A DNA stretch of 64,000 nucleotides from Brevibacillus fulvus (lineage in GTDB: Bacteria > Bacillota > Bacilli > Brevibacillales > Brevibacillaceae), in the NCBI RefSeq assembly GCF_016908525.1, contig NZ_JAFBEB010000008.1:84598-148597 (forward strand), in the 5' to 3' direction. Positions within the stretch are counted from its first letter, which is position 1, and each line of letters starts with the position of its first letter. The notes under the pieces were generated by a model that did no database searches, was not told the DNA's origin, and was given only the letters and a program-made list of their open reading frames with translations. This document shows positions 1-8,387 of the stretch, one piece after another. Made by a program: the position numbers and the translations under genes.

Positions 1-376
1 CCAGATGGGCGTTCACTTGAAAGCTGGCCATCAGCGACACGCCTTCGACGAACGCATGAATCAAAAAACCGAGATAGACTCCGCTGACGCTCCGTTTGTT
101 GGCCGGATGCGTGGCCTCCTTTCCCGCCAGTTCGATGACAAACAGCAGACTGAACCCTACGAGCACAAAGGGAATCAGCCTCGGCTCATGGGCGGCATGG
201 GGAATCATATCGAGGATCGTGAGCGATAACAGGATGCCGCCGCCTGCGCTGACCATCGCTTCCAACGCGTAATCAGACCAAGCTCTGCGCAAAAAAATGA
301 TCATTCCGCCCAGCACACTGGCCAGAGCGGAAGCGCAAACAAGCAGAAAGAACGTGGATGGAAGTAGCTGCACCAA
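1..376 (-). CDS. ZIP-family metal transporter, N-terminal part (cut by window edge)
   Basis: Reading the minus strand from a TTG at 376 gives about 125 residues of a polytopic membrane protein. A helix near residues 8-28 is followed by a helix with an acidic and histidine-rich end (DMIPHAAHE, about 56-64) and a later helix carrying HAFVEG (107-112), which matches the HNxxEG-type metal site in transmembrane helix 4 of ZIP transporters. The family moves zinc, iron or manganese across the cytoplasmic membrane toward the cytosol; the substrate here is unknown. An AGAGGG ribosome binding site lies 6 bases before the TTG; GTG at 373 is an alternative start. The C-terminal half is outside the window. 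Confidence 0.8.
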   Translation of the reverse strand, partial: MVQLLPSTFFLLVCASALASVLGGMIIFLRRAWSDYALEAMVSAGGGILLSLTILDMIPHAAHEPRLIPFVLVGFSLLFVIELAGKEATHPANKRSVSGVYLGFLIHAFVEGVSLMASFQVNAHL

Positions 377-593
377 CTTAAGCCCTCTTTCCCATCATGT
401 TTTTGGACTGCCCTGCACCATTCTACGCCCGGTACTGCTTGTTTATGAATGCTTGGCTGGCGCGCGCTCCTTGCTCTCCCCGCCTGGGCAGCAAATACCG
501 GTTCGCGGCACATCATTGCCGACTGTCTGTGCCGGAGGTAACCTCAAGAAGCAGCTTCGGTCTGCTTTCGAGGTGGTCAAACGTCCGAGATGC
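377..593. other. Intergenic stretch, no gene seen
   Basis: No reading frame with a ribosome binding site and family resemblance is visible between the ZIP gene start and the terminator at 594-620. It probably holds the promoter of the ZIP gene on the minus strand, but I see no convincing -35/-10 pair. Confidence 0.5.
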
Positions 594-620
594 AAAAGAG
601 CACCCTCCTTGTGGTGCTCT
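594..620 (-). terminator. Intrinsic terminator after the RacA/MerR-like gene
   Basis: Perfect 8-bp stem AGAGCACC/GGTGCTCT with an 8-base loop; on the minus strand it runs into a short T tract. It lies 85 bases downstream of the stop codon at 705. Confidence 0.65.
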
Positions 621-704
621 CTTTGCTTTTCTATTGGGAAGCAGGCGCATTGCGCGGAGTGTCCGCATTGCCGAGACATCAGGCAGCGACTGTTCTTTTC
701 CGTG

Positions 705-1319
705 CTATGATTCCGTGGAGACATGTCCGGCGCGCGTGAACCAGCGCAACGGGTTAAGCGACCAGCGGGATGGCTGGCGCTCAAAGCGCTGCCTGCGCCG
801 GGTCAAGCGCTGATGCATCAAATCCATCTCAAAAGTGACGCGGCGCATCTCCAGACGGATCGACTCTTGCCTTTCCTCGATATCGGCAATTTTTTGCAAA
901 ATCGTTGTCTGCATTTGATTGAGGGAAGATAGCTGGTTTAACTCCTGCTGAAACTGAAACAACGTTTCCTGGACGGTTTGTTCCACCTCATGAAAAGCCG
1001 ATTGCAAATAGACCGTTTCCGGCACGTTTGCGCCGGCGTCAAATTCGGCGTCTTCTGAAGAGAGCATGTCCGCTGACAATTTCCCTTCGTCGATCATTTG
1101 CCGCTGAATTTCCCGCAGCGAGTAGTTTCCGGCGTCTTTTCGGGCTTTTACCTCCTTGAGCAGAGCAAAACCGGTTTCACTGATCAAATAATGGCCTTGC
1201 GGGTTCTTTTGCCGCTCATGCAGCGGGACAAACATGTCCAGCCAGTTTCGCAGCGTGCGCACATGAACGTTCAGCCGATCGGCCACTTCTTTTGAAGCCA
1301 TCCAAACTTGCACTTCCAT
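705..1319 (-). CDS. MerR-type helix-turn-helix protein with coiled coil (RacA-like)
   Basis: 204 residues. The first ~75 residues form a MerR-like winged helix-turn-helix (MASKEVADRLNVHVRTLRNW near residues 6-25, then GHYLIS as the wing). Residues about 100-170 are rich in Gln, Glu and Leu with heptad spacing and should form a coiled coil; the tail is strongly basic. This order is that of the chromosome-anchoring protein RacA and its relatives, which bind DNA in spore-formers, but the sequence could equally be another MerR-type regulator without an effector domain. ATG at 1319 is chosen because GAAGGAG lies 8 bases upstream; an in-frame ATG at 1343 has no such site. It is a single-gene unit closed by the terminator at 594-620. 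Confidence 0.6.
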   Translation of the reverse strand: MEVQVWMASKEVADRLNVHVRTLRNWLDMFVPLHERQKNPQGHYLISETGFALLKEVKARKDAGNYSLREIQRQMIDEGKLSADMLSSEDAEFDAGANVPETVYLQSAFHEVEQTVQETLFQFQQELNQLSSLNQMQTTILQKIADIEERQESIRLEMRRVTFEMDLMHQRLTRRRQRFERQPSRWSLNPLRWFTRAGHVSTES

Positions 1320-1560
1320 CCCAATCACTCCTTCGCGATTCACGGGAATATCCGGTTATCTTACGGACATTATAGCACCGATTTTTCCCGGCAAAAGAGA
1401 ATCGACAAAGGTTCTGAAAACTAGTGGTTTTTCGGCTATTTTGGACAGCTCGTCCATTTTCTGTCGCTCTCCCGCATTCTGCTCGCTCGACCGACCGGTC
1501 TTGGGGTGCGCTTGGCTCGGAATAACAGCCTTTTTAAGCAGAAACGGGTTTGTTCACAAG

Positions 1561-1588
1561 CAAAGAGCACCCCGAGGGGTGCTCTTTG
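1561..1588 (-). terminator. Intrinsic terminator after terC copy 1
   Basis: 12-bp near-palindromic stem (CAAAGAGCACCC paired with GGGTGCTCTTTG, 4-base loop) 22 bases beyond the terC stop. The T-rich side is better on the plus strand, but every gene nearby that could use it is on the minus strand. Confidence 0.6.
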
Positions 1589-1609
1589 TTTTACAGAGCG
1601 TCAAACGTT

Positions 1610-2329
1610 TTAGGAACCGCTTGCCAGTTTGTCCTCGTTCGTAAGACGCGCTCTTTCCTCTTTGCGTTTTTCCGCTTTCTTGCCTTGCCAGTAGCCCGCA
1701 GCCAGCACAGCGGCCACGATCAGAACTTTTAACACCGTTTCCAGCCAAACCATCTCGGCAAAGAAACCGGCAATCACTTTTTCCTCAAAGATCATTTTGG
1801 CCGCGGCCCAAGCAAGTACCGCTGAACCAATATATAATATCCAAGGGAAGCGCTCCATTGCTTTCAAAATCAGCTGGCTGCCCCAAATCATGATCGGAAT
1901 GCTGATGACCAGACCGAGGATGATCAATGTCAGATTTCCGCCTGCCGCACCGGCAATGGCCAAAATATTGTCAAGCCCCATCATAATGTCGGCAATGACA
2001 ATGGTGCGAACAGCTTCCATCAGGCTTTCGCCGGACTGGATTTTCCCTTCGTCATCGTCATCCAACAGCAGTTTATAGCTGATATAGACAAGTACCAAAC
2101 CGCCCAGCAAGTACAGGAACGGAATTTTAAACAGGTAGGATGCCAAAACAGTTGCTACTACACGCACGATGATCGCAAGAAACGTTCCCCACAATATCGC
2201 CTTTTTCCGATTCTTCTGCGAAAGTTTTCGACAAGCAATCGCGATTACCACAGCGTTATCTCCGCTCAGGACGATATTGATCATAATGATCATCAATAAA
2301 GCTGAGAAAAAGCCTGCATCAAACAACAA
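1610..2329 (-). CDS. TerC-family integral membrane protein, copy 1
   Basis: 239 residues with about seven hydrophobic helices. Two TerC hallmarks with buried acidic residues are present: IVLSGDNAVVIA in the first helix (about 19-30) and IMMGLDNILAIAGAAGGN about 100 residues later. Bacillus relatives (YjbE/YkoY/YceF type) act in the cytoplasmic membrane and have been linked to Mn2+ export during metalation of exported enzymes; the ion here is inferred only from the family. The loop LLLDDDDEGK is acidic and the C-terminus is basic and cytosolic-like. The start is TTG at 2329, a few bases after AGAGGGGG. The gene has its own promoter and a leader with an intrinsic terminator. A second copy is at 57777-58430. 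Confidence 0.85.
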   Translation of the reverse strand: MLFDAGFFSALLMIIMINIVLSGDNAVVIAIACRKLSQKNRKKAILWGTFLAIIVRVVATVLASYLFKIPFLYLLGGLVLVYISYKLLLDDDDEGKIQSGESLMEAVRTIVIADIMMGLDNILAIAGAAGGNLTLIILGLVISIPIMIWGSQLILKAMERFPWILYIGSAVLAWAAAKMIFEEKVIAGFFAEMVWLETVLKVLIVAAVLAAGYWQGKKAEKRKEERARLTNEDKLASGS

Positions 2330-2390
2330 CGACGCCCCCTCTTTGTTTTATCCACGCACAAGCCAGAAAAGCATTAATGGATTAATTCCG

Positions 2391-2428
2391 GAAAACAAAG
2401 GACCCCTACCCTTTCAGGCAAAGGTCCT
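2391..2428 (-). terminator. Terminator-like hairpin inside the terC leader (candidate attenuator)
   Basis: On the minus strand a 12-bp stem with some G-U pairs (AGGACCTTTGCC / GGTAGGGGTCCT, 6-base loop) is followed directly by TTTGTTTT. It lies about 40 bases after the expected transcript start and 62 bases before the TTG start codon, so it would stop the terC transcript unless read-through is regulated. I do not see the yybP-ykoY manganese riboswitch core that often precedes terC genes. Confidence 0.6.
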
Positions 2429-2475
2429 GTCAACAACAAAATGCATGCTGTCAACAATTCTTCCATGTTACCTCT

Positions 2476-2504
2476 ATCGTAAGCCCGTCCAGGGTTGTTG
2501 TCAA
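2476..2504 (-). promoter_or_regulatory. Sigma-A-type promoter for terC copy 1
   Basis: Minus strand TTGACA (2499-2504), 17-base spacer, TACGAT (2476-2481). The predicted start gives a leader of about 140 bases. Confidence 0.65.
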
Positions 2505-2547
2505 CTGTGCATTCCGTTATCATGTTGTACGAGGAGGGTTGTCTCTA

Positions 2548-3048
2548 ATGTCCAAACAGTTTGTGATAGAAGCTGTCATGCTGGCGATTTACGGTGAATT
2601 AACGCAACCCGGTCAACCCGTGGAATACTTGATTCCCGTTTCTTCCCTGTATGAACTGGAAGAACTCGTACATAATCCCGAACCGCTCATGCCTGATCCG
2701 GACGATGAACAGCACGTCCGCAAGATGATGGCCCAGCTGGTGCAATTTTTTCACGACCCTTTTAATCGAAAGCGGATGGAGAAGGCATTGGTCGCTCCAT
2801 GGTCAAGGCTGTCTTTTCCGTTTCCCAACGATGTGACGATCACGGTTGTGCAAACAGAGGACACCGCTTTGTGGGGAGAATTGTTTGACCCGATTGAAAC
2901 GGTGTTGCTGTTGACCGCGATCCATTTTCAAGTCCCGCTGTTAACCGATCAGATCGAATGGCAGGATCGTATCCTGGAATATGTGATACCCGTGCAATTT
3001 TACGATATTGAAGACTATGAGTTCGCTCTCGAGCAAGTTGACCCGTAA
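2548..3048 (+). CDS. Conserved hypothetical protein of spore-forming Bacilli
   Basis: 166 residues, soluble, acidic, no signal peptide or membrane helix. I recognise the general pattern (MSKQFVIEAVMLAIYGEL at the N-terminus, LFDPIETVLLLT and a C-terminal IPVQFYDIEDYEFALE) as a conserved uncharacterised family of Bacilli that is sometimes labelled ADP-heptose synthase in databases. Nothing in the sequence shows a nucleotidyltransferase or kinase motif, so I do not adopt that name. ATG at 2548 is preferred to the in-frame TTG at 2539 because GAGGAGGG is about ten bases before the ATG and almost touches the TTG. It is transcribed divergently from terC and ends in a strong terminator, so it is monocistronic. 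Confidence 0.7.
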   Translation: MSKQFVIEAVMLAIYGELTQPGQPVEYLIPVSSLYELEELVHNPEPLMPDPDDEQHVRKMMAQLVQFFHDPFNRKRMEKALVAPWSRLSFPFPNDVTITVVQTEDTALWGELFDPIETVLLLTAIHFQVPLLTDQIEWQDRILEYVIPVQFYDIEDYEFALEQVDP

Positions 3049-3050
3049 CC

Positions 3051-3100
3051 GCCAAGTGTGAATGCGGAGCAGTTTTTCCGCCTTCCGCTTGGCTTTTTTT
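3051..3100 (+). terminator. Intrinsic terminator
   Basis: Two-part stem: outer GCCAAG/CTTGGC and inner GCGGA/TCCGC, followed by seven T. Three bases after the stop of the preceding gene. Confidence 0.85.
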
Positions 3101-3181
3101 CATAGCGGAATTGGCTCTTTTAAAATCGAACGATAACCCGTATATTGAGGAGATAGCAAATGTAACAAAAGAGGCGACAAT

Positions 3182-4609
3182 ATGGGAAGAAAACCGATAT
3201 ACAACAAAGTATACAACCAGCTGCGCTACCAAATTTTAAGCGGCGAACTCCCAATTGGCTCCTTATTGCCCCCGGAACGAAAACTGGCAGAACAAATGGG
3301 AGTCAGCCGCAATACGATCGTTCGCGCTTACAGTGAACTGGAAGCGGAAGGCTTCATTTCCAGCCGCAGAGGCAGCGGGCGCTTTGTCGAGCCTTTGCCG
3401 CCTGTCTCGACCTTTTCCCGCTTCAACTGGAACGACACCTATCACAGCAGCATGCTCAACGCCTATCCCTCTCACATGGCAGATTTGCTGTCGGTGGGCA
3501 TTTCCCAGCCGCAGATGGTCAATTTTGCCCACGGCCACGGCGGAAAGCATACGCTGGCCGAGTCGGGATTTGCCGAATACGTTCGTTCAACCGCCGCGCA
3601 ACTAAATTCTTACTATCTTACGGCGGTGGAAGGAGATCCGGCCTTGCGGGAACAATTGGTCAGCTGGATGGGCATGGAACAAATCTCTTCCCCGGAACAG
3701 GTGCTGATCACCAGCGGTTCTCAAGAAGCGCTCTATATGTTGACGACCTTGCTGGCTCGCCCCGGCGATGCGATTATTACGGAAATGCCCACATATTTTG
3801 GCTCCCTGCAGTTATTTCAATCGCTGGGGATGAAAATCTTGCCGGTTCCCGTTGATCAGCAAGGGATGCGCATTGACGTGCTGGAAGGTCTGCTGGCGAG
3901 ATACCGGGCGCGCTTTCTCTATACCGTTCCGACCTTCCACAATCCGACCGGATATACGCTGTCGCTCGAGCGCCGCCGCAGGTTGCTGGCGTTAAGCGAA
4001 AAATATCAGCTTCCGATTATCGAAGATGACGCCTACCGCCATCTCCATTTAGAGCATGAACCGCCGCCTTCGCTGAAATCGCTGGATTTGAGCGGCAACG
4101 TCATCTATGTAAACACATTCTCCAAACTGCTGTTTCCCGGGTTGCGGATCGGCTGGATTGCCGGAAGCCGACAAGTGATCCAGTTGCTGAGCAAAATAAA
4201 GGAACTGTCGATCTCTACCAATTCCCTTGGCCAACGAGCCGTAGCCGCTTTTATGAGCGACCAGGCGCTGGCCCCTCATTTGCGACATACGCGGCGGTTA
4301 TACCGGGAACAGGCCGAGACGATGGGTCATTATTTGGAAAAATTGAAACGTTTGGGCTTTTCCTACGAAAAGCCGGCGGGAGGGTTTTATTATTGGATAG
4401 CGCTGCCGGAAGAAATTGACGCGCGCCAGCTGATGCTCGTTTGCCGCCGGCATGGCGTCTCGTTTACGTGCGGTGACATGTTTTTGCTGCGGGAAGCGGA
4501 ACAGCGGTTTATTCGGCTTTGTTACACCCATGAACCGCAAGAGCAGATCGAACGCGGCATGTCCATTCTCGCCGACGTCCTGCAAGCAAGAAAGGAGTTT
4601 TCGCTTTGA
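3182..4609 (+). CDS. MocR/PdxR-type regulator: GntR winged helix fused to aminotransferase domain
   Basis: 475 residues. Residues 1-75 are a GntR winged helix-turn-helix (YNQLRYQILSGELPIGSLLP, then VSRNTIVRAYSELEAEGFI). Residues ~100-470 are a fold-type I aminotransferase domain with PTFHNPTGYTLS, the Asp-Ala-Tyr segment EDDAYR and the PLP-lysine segment NTFSKLLFPGLRIGW. MocR proteins use bound PLP as a sensor and bind DNA at nearby promoters; catalysis is usually absent. The next gene starts inside its stop codon (TTGA overlap), so it is co-transcribed with azlCD. I infer that it responds to an amino acid or its derivative and controls that exporter. Start ATG at 3182; its upstream ribosome binding site is weak. 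Confidence 0.88.
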   Translation: MGRKPIYNKVYNQLRYQILSGELPIGSLLPPERKLAEQMGVSRNTIVRAYSELEAEGFISSRRGSGRFVEPLPPVSTFSRFNWNDTYHSSMLNAYPSHMADLLSVGISQPQMVNFAHGHGGKHTLAESGFAEYVRSTAAQLNSYYLTAVEGDPALREQLVSWMGMEQISSPEQVLITSGSQEALYMLTTLLARPGDAIITEMPTYFGSLQLFQSLGMKILPVPVDQQGMRIDVLEGLLARYRARFLYTVPTFHNPTGYTLSLERRRRLLALSEKYQLPIIEDDAYRHLHLEHEPPPSLKSLDLSGNVIYVNTFSKLLFPGLRIGWIAGSRQVIQLLSKIKELSISTNSLGQRAVAAFMSDQALAPHLRHTRRLYREQAETMGHYLEKLKRLGFSYEKPAGGFYYWIALPEEIDARQLMLVCRRHGVSFTCGDMFLLREAEQRFIRLCYTHEPQEQIERGMSILADVLQARKEFSL

Positions 4610-5346
4610 AATCGTCAGAATCGACCATTCAGTCTTTGCGGAACGGATTTATTGATGCCTTGCCCGTGACCGCCAGTTATATTGTGTTTGCCGCCATCTT
4701 CGGCATGTTGTCCCTGCAAACCGGTCTCAGCCCTTGGCAAAGCATCGCGATGTCGATTATCGTTTACGCCGGTTCAGCCCAGTTTACAGCCCTGTCGATG
4801 CTGGCGGAGCAAGCCAGCCCTTGGGCGATCATTTTTGCCACCTTTTTGCTCAACTCGCGCCATCTCCTGATGGGACTGTCGCTGTCTCCCTACTACCAGG
4901 GCTATTCCCGCCTGCAGCTCAACAGCGTGGCCTTTCTGCTGACGGATGAATCTTATGCGATCAGTCTCAATCGGCTTCGCGAACAACCAAAAATCAATGT
5001 GAGCTATGTCGTCGGTGTCTCGCTCTCCCTGTACCTGGCCTGGATCGGCGGTACCTGGCTCGGCACCATGGCCGGGCAATGGATTCCCGATCCGGCCTCG
5101 CTTGGTCTGGGCTTCAGCTTTACCGCGATGTTTCTGGCACTGGCCTACTATCAACTGGGCTCGCTCGTCCGCATCCTCACTTTCGTCGCCTGCGGTTTGG
5201 TCGCCACCTGGCTGGCGTTGTTTTTGCCAAACGGACTGCACTTGCTCATCGCGGGCCTTCTCGCCTTTGTGGTCGGTTTCTCGCTTCCGCTGAAACAAGC
5301 CGCCCAGACATCAGAAGACGCACGACAGGAGGTGGAACCAGCATGA
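4606..5346 (+). CDS. azlC: AzlC-family branched-chain amino acid exporter, large subunit
   Basis: 246 residues, about seven hydrophobic helices. The AzlC signature region is visible: FAAIFGMLSLQTGLSPWQSIAMS and IVYAGSAQFTALSML, then LNSRHLLMGLSLSPYY and the LLTDESYAI segment. With AzlD it forms a membrane exporter first described for branched-chain amino acids and 4-azaleucine resistance. Start TTG at 4606 overlaps the stop of the MocR gene and follows AAGGAG by 8 bases. The stop overlaps azlD by an ATGA. The last 20 residues are polar and acidic. The substrate has not been shown for this member. Confidence 0.9.
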   Translation: MKSSESTIQSLRNGFIDALPVTASYIVFAAIFGMLSLQTGLSPWQSIAMSIIVYAGSAQFTALSMLAEQASPWAIIFATFLLNSRHLLMGLSLSPYYQGYSRLQLNSVAFLLTDESYAISLNRLREQPKINVSYVVGVSLSLYLAWIGGTWLGTMAGQWIPDPASLGLGFSFTAMFLALAYYQLGSLVRILTFVACGLVATWLALFLPNGLHLLIAGLLAFVVGFSLPLKQAAQTSEDARQEVEPA

Positions 5347-5660
5347 GTGCCAGCACGACTCTGTTGCTTTATTTGGCAATGTCGGCCGTGACCTATTTCA
5401 GTCGACGGCTGTTTTTGCGCGTACCCAGCAAATATTTTTCTCCGCGGCTGATCAACGGCCTGACCTTTATTCCCGTTGGCATTTTTGCCGGCCTGATTTT
5501 TCCGTCTTTGTTTGTCAGCGGCCAGCAACTGGTCTTTCAGCCGGTCTTTCTGATCGCCAGCGCCATCTGTCTATTGGTGATGGCGCTCAGCCGCAACGTG
5601 TTTCTCAGCTTTGGCATCGGACTGGCTTTTGTCATTGTCGCTTCGCTTGAGCTGTTTTAA
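5343..5660 (+). CDS. azlD: AzlD-family exporter small subunit
   Basis: 105 residues with four hydrophobic helices, the usual size of AzlD. The N-terminal TYFSRRLFLRVPSKYFSPRLI matches the family pattern around the first loop. ATG at 5343 overlaps azlC and follows CAGGAGGT. Together with azlC it makes a two-subunit exporter, with the upstream MocR protein as the probable regulator. No clear terminator was found after it; the cheW gene starts 130 bases later with its own ribosome binding site. Confidence 0.88.
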   Translation: MSASTTLLLYLAMSAVTYFSRRLFLRVPSKYFSPRLINGLTFIPVGIFAGLIFPSLFVSGQQLVFQPVFLIASAICLLVMALSRNVFLSFGIGLAFVIVASLELF

Positions 5661-5789
5661 GCACAGGTCTTGTTCACCGGCCTCCGCTCTTTTTGCAAAA
5701 ATTTGGCGAAAAGTGGCCAGTTTTTTGTTTGCCCGTGATAGAATACGGGTATTAAGTATCTCATAGCCTTTTCATAGGAGGAACGGACA

Positions 5790-6275
5790 ATGAGCAGCGA
5801 ACTGCACAACTATCAGCTCCAGGACGGAACCGAAGACGAAAGCATTCAATGCATACTCTTTCGAATGGGAAATGAATATTACGGTCTGCCCATTAGTTCC
5901 GTGAAAGAAATCATCAAGCCGCTTCCGATTACACGGTTCCCCAAATCCCCCCCGTTTGTCGAAGGGGTGATCGATCTGCGCGGTCATATCCTGCCAATCG
6001 TCAACCTGCCGAAAATGTTTGGACTGGAACCGCTCCCGCTGAATGAAGAGAGCCGTTTTGTCGACATTCAGATGGAAGGATTAAACCTGGGCATTGTCGT
6101 CGATGCCGTGTCGGAGGTCATCCAAATCCCGCTCAAGCAAATTGAAGCGGCACCCGCGATTGTCGCCGGCGTCGAAGGAAAATATCTCAACGGGATTGCC
6201 CGTCTGGAAGACAGATTGATTTTGCTTTTGGATCTGGAACAAACGTTTGGCCAATGGCGAAAACAGGGACAATAA
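5790..6275 (+). CDS. cheW: CheW-type chemotaxis coupling protein
   Basis: 161 residues. The CheW beta-barrel pattern is present from about residue 20: CILFRMGNEYYGLPISSVKEI, then the receptor and kinase contact segment FVEGVIDLRGHILPIVNL (about 62-79), and LGIVVDAVSEV. CheW links chemoreceptors to CheA in polar arrays. It stands alone, outside any visible chemotaxis operon, as is common for accessory CheW copies. Receptor partners are not identified; one receptor-like gene in this window (60145-61626) has a signalling domain that could in principle bind it. AGGAGGAACGGACA precedes the ATG. It ends in a strong terminator. Confidence 0.92.
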   Translation: MSSELHNYQLQDGTEDESIQCILFRMGNEYYGLPISSVKEIIKPLPITRFPKSPPFVEGVIDLRGHILPIVNLPKMFGLEPLPLNEESRFVDIQMEGLNLGIVVDAVSEVIQIPLKQIEAAPAIVAGVEGKYLNGIARLEDRLILLLDLEQTFGQWRKQGQ

Positions 6276-6281
6276 TAAGGC

Positions 6282-6332
6282 AAAACGCGCAAATCGAGAG
6301 CTGTGCTTGCTTTCTCGACTGCGCGTTTTTTT
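6282..6332 (+). terminator. Intrinsic terminator after cheW, shared with the converging gene
   Basis: AACGCGC/GCGCGTT outer stem with an inner TCGAGA/TTCTCGA stem, then seven T. The T tract overlaps the stop codon of the opposing gene at 6331. Confidence 0.85.
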
Positions 6333-7002
6333 ACGCTTCTCGCCCGCCGCTGGCCAAATAGGCAAAGTTGACCCAAACCATCTCTTCGATGCCGAGAATC
6401 TCTTTAAACAGATCGACAGAGTCGTACAAAAGCGAGCTGCCCGTTTCTTCGTCATAGTCTGTCAACAGGTTGATGTCAAACAAGGCGCATAACTGCTGCA
6501 GCTGTTTCGGCTCAAGCATATGGGCGAAACAGTGCGGACGGAACCGGCTGATTCCCTTTAGCACTTCCCGGCGAAACTGCTCGGAACGGACCACCTTCTC
6601 TAACAGTTCTTCATAGAAATTGCGCAGTTCGTCGTCTTCAAATGTTTCCTCGTACAAATCAATGTGTGGATACCGCTGCAGAAACGCTGCTTCTGCCAGT
6701 TCAACATCGAGCGAATAACTGATCGTGGCCGCAGACACTTCTTGGCCGCCGTCGAACAACCGATAGCCCCAACCGCTGTCTTCCGCATCATGGAACCAAA
6801 GCAACGGAAGTGAATGGGCAGAGAGGTTGAGCAGGAACTGCAGCGTTTCCGTTCGTTCGATCGATTCGTCTTTCAGGAAAAACGCATTCCAATCCTCGTT
6901 TACGTGCTTGTGAAAGTAAGGCTGGCGCGATGACGGCAACTCGTGCAACACTTTCTCTTCATATTGGCGCGGATATAAAATCCCGGTAGTAAACTCATTC
7001 AT
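6331..7002 (-). CDS. Hypothetical protein, 223 residues
   Basis: Soluble, acidic protein without signal peptide, transmembrane helix or a motif I know. It is rich in aromatic and acidic residues (for example LLWFHDAEDSGWGYRLF near residue 85), with alpha-helical stretches in the second half. ATG at 7002 has a weak GGTGGG site upstream. It converges with cheW and shares the terminator region. No functional call is made; the protein could be a Bacilli-specific stress or regulatory factor, but nothing in the sequence shows this. Confidence 0.6.
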   Translation of the reverse strand: MNEFTTGILYPRQYEEKVLHELPSSRQPYFHKHVNEDWNAFFLKDESIERTETLQFLLNLSAHSLPLLWFHDAEDSGWGYRLFDGGQEVSAATISYSLDVELAEAAFLQRYPHIDLYEETFEDDELRNFYEELLEKVVRSEQFRREVLKGISRFRPHCFAHMLEPKQLQQLCALFDINLLTDYDEETGSSLLYDSVDLFKEILGIEEMVWVNFAYLASGGREA

Positions 7003-7154
7003 CGTTTTCCCACCGCTTTCCGAAGAAATGTTGTGGTAATCTGATTACCCGTATGGTTTGAAAACGAAACATTTCTACCAGTTTATTCAGTTGTTGCTCG
7101 TTTTTTGCCGCCAACTTTTGCACCAGGTCCTGTTCAACAGGCGAACAACGCGCT

Positions 7155-7733
7155 TCACTTGTCTTCCCCTGAAAGAGTTGCGGAATGAAGAATGGTATGC
7201 ACGGCTCCTTCCGGCCTCAGTTCCGATTGAAACAAATGGACCTGCCGTACTTCCCAGTGCGGCAGCGTCGCCTCGCCCAGCAAACGCTGGTTCCACTCAG
7301 CCAGCGGCAGTTTCTCTCCGTCCGTCCGGGGCCCCCGCGCCAAAGTGATATGCGGCTGATACGTCCTTCGATCAAACGAAACCTCTTGATGGAGCTCAAA
7401 TCGTTTGCCCAGCAGCGTATGCAGCTGTTCCAGCGCGCGCAAGTAACCGCGCAGCCCGATCCACAACACACGCGGCCGCTCCGCGTGCGGAAAAGCTCCG
7501 AGGTGGCCAACCTGCAACGAAAACGGCTTGATGATGGCACTGACCAAGTCCAAATCGTGAATCAGTTCGGGCAGCAGCGTTTCGTCGACCTCTCCGAGAA
7601 AATGCAAGGTCAGGTGAAGATTATGCAGCGGCTGCCAGCGCTGGGCGCGAATCTCCTGCTTTACCTGTTGCTGGATGCCGGCGATAAAAGCGACGGCGGA
7701 CTCCGGAATATCCAATGCTACAAAGAGACGCAC
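7155..7733 (-). CDS. thpR: RNA 2',3'-cyclic phosphodiesterase (2H family)
   Basis: 192 residues, the usual length. The two catalytic HxTx motifs of the 2H phosphoesterase superfamily are present: HLTLHFLGEV near residue 40 and HITLARGP near 129. The enzyme (ThpR/LigT) opens 2',3'-cyclic phosphate ends of RNA and can ligate tRNA halves in vitro. It lies between hypothetical genes on the same strand with gaps of more than 80 bases, so co-transcription is uncertain. A second start is unlikely because the MRLFVALDIP N-terminus is the family's normal beginning. Confidence 0.9.
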   Translation of the reverse strand: MRLFVALDIPESAVAFIAGIQQQVKQEIRAQRWQPLHNLHLTLHFLGEVDETLLPELIHDLDLVSAIIKPFSLQVGHLGAFPHAERPRVLWIGLRGYLRALEQLHTLLGKRFELHQEVSFDRRTYQPHITLARGPRTDGEKLPLAEWNQRLLGEATLPHWEVRQVHLFQSELRPEGAVHTILHSATLSGEDK

Positions 7734-7778
7734 GTTTCACTCCACCCTTCTGAACGAAATCAAAAGTGATGCCTGATG

Positions 7779-7806
7779 AAAAAAAGGCCCACCCATACGG
7801 GGAGCC
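7779..7806 (-). terminator. Intrinsic terminator (imperfect stem)
   Basis: On the minus strand an imperfect GGCTCC...GGGCC hairpin is followed by seven T, nine bases after the stop of the 7816-8298 gene. Confidence 0.5.
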
Positions 7807-7815
7807 AGCCGGTAA

Positions 7816-8298
7816 CTATGCGGCTAATGTCTTTCCTGTTATAATGCACATCATCATTTTGGCGTATTCAAACAACATATCGCGATGCGTCTGATACAAA
7901 AAATGGACCGTTCCTTCAAAATGGTCATTCAGTCCGAGCGGCATCACATTCCAGATTAGCTCGGCCTCCTGCCCCATGTATTCTTCGATCCGCATTCTTT
8001 TGCTTTCCAGGTCCGTGCCTGGTTCCACCGTCAGGGAAAAACGGATGGTTGCCGGAAAAGCGCTGAGCGGCTCCTCTCCTGCTCCGTTTCCCAGAGGAAG
8101 CAGCCCCTTTACGACCACGAGACCTTGCTCGTGCCAAAGCATATACTCCAACTGTGCCCGCATACGCCCCTGCCCTTGCAGCGAGAGATCGGACGTATGG
8201 ATATTTAGGGAGAACAGCCGGGCGAGTCGCTCCACCTCCTCGTGAAAGCTGGCCACTTCACAGGCAAATTGCTCGGGATCAGCTTGCATCATGAACAT
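7816..8298 (-). CDS. Hypothetical protein, 160 residues
   Basis: Soluble alpha/beta protein with no signal peptide. Alternating hydrophobic strands (LSLQGQGRMRAQLEYMLWHEQGLVVVKGLLPL) suggest a beta-rich core, and the C-terminal ~35 residues (MLFEYAKMMMCIITG) are helical. I do not recognise the family. The ATG at 8298 follows GAGGTGATCCC. Monocistronic as far as can be seen, ending in the terminator at 7779-7806. Confidence 0.55.
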   Translation of the reverse strand: MFMMQADPEQFACEVASFHEEVERLARLFSLNIHTSDLSLQGQGRMRAQLEYMLWHEQGLVVVKGLLPLGNGAGEEPLSAFPATIRFSLTVEPGTDLESKRMRIEEYMGQEAELIWNVMPLGLNDHFEGTVHFLYQTHRDMLFEYAKMMMCIITGKTLAA

Positions 8299-8387
8299 GG
8301 GATCACCTCTTTTTCATACTCCCTGTCCCTAATTCACGGCCCAGCTTGTCGTTTCCTTTGTTGAACGTTGACTAGTTTTCGCCAAAA

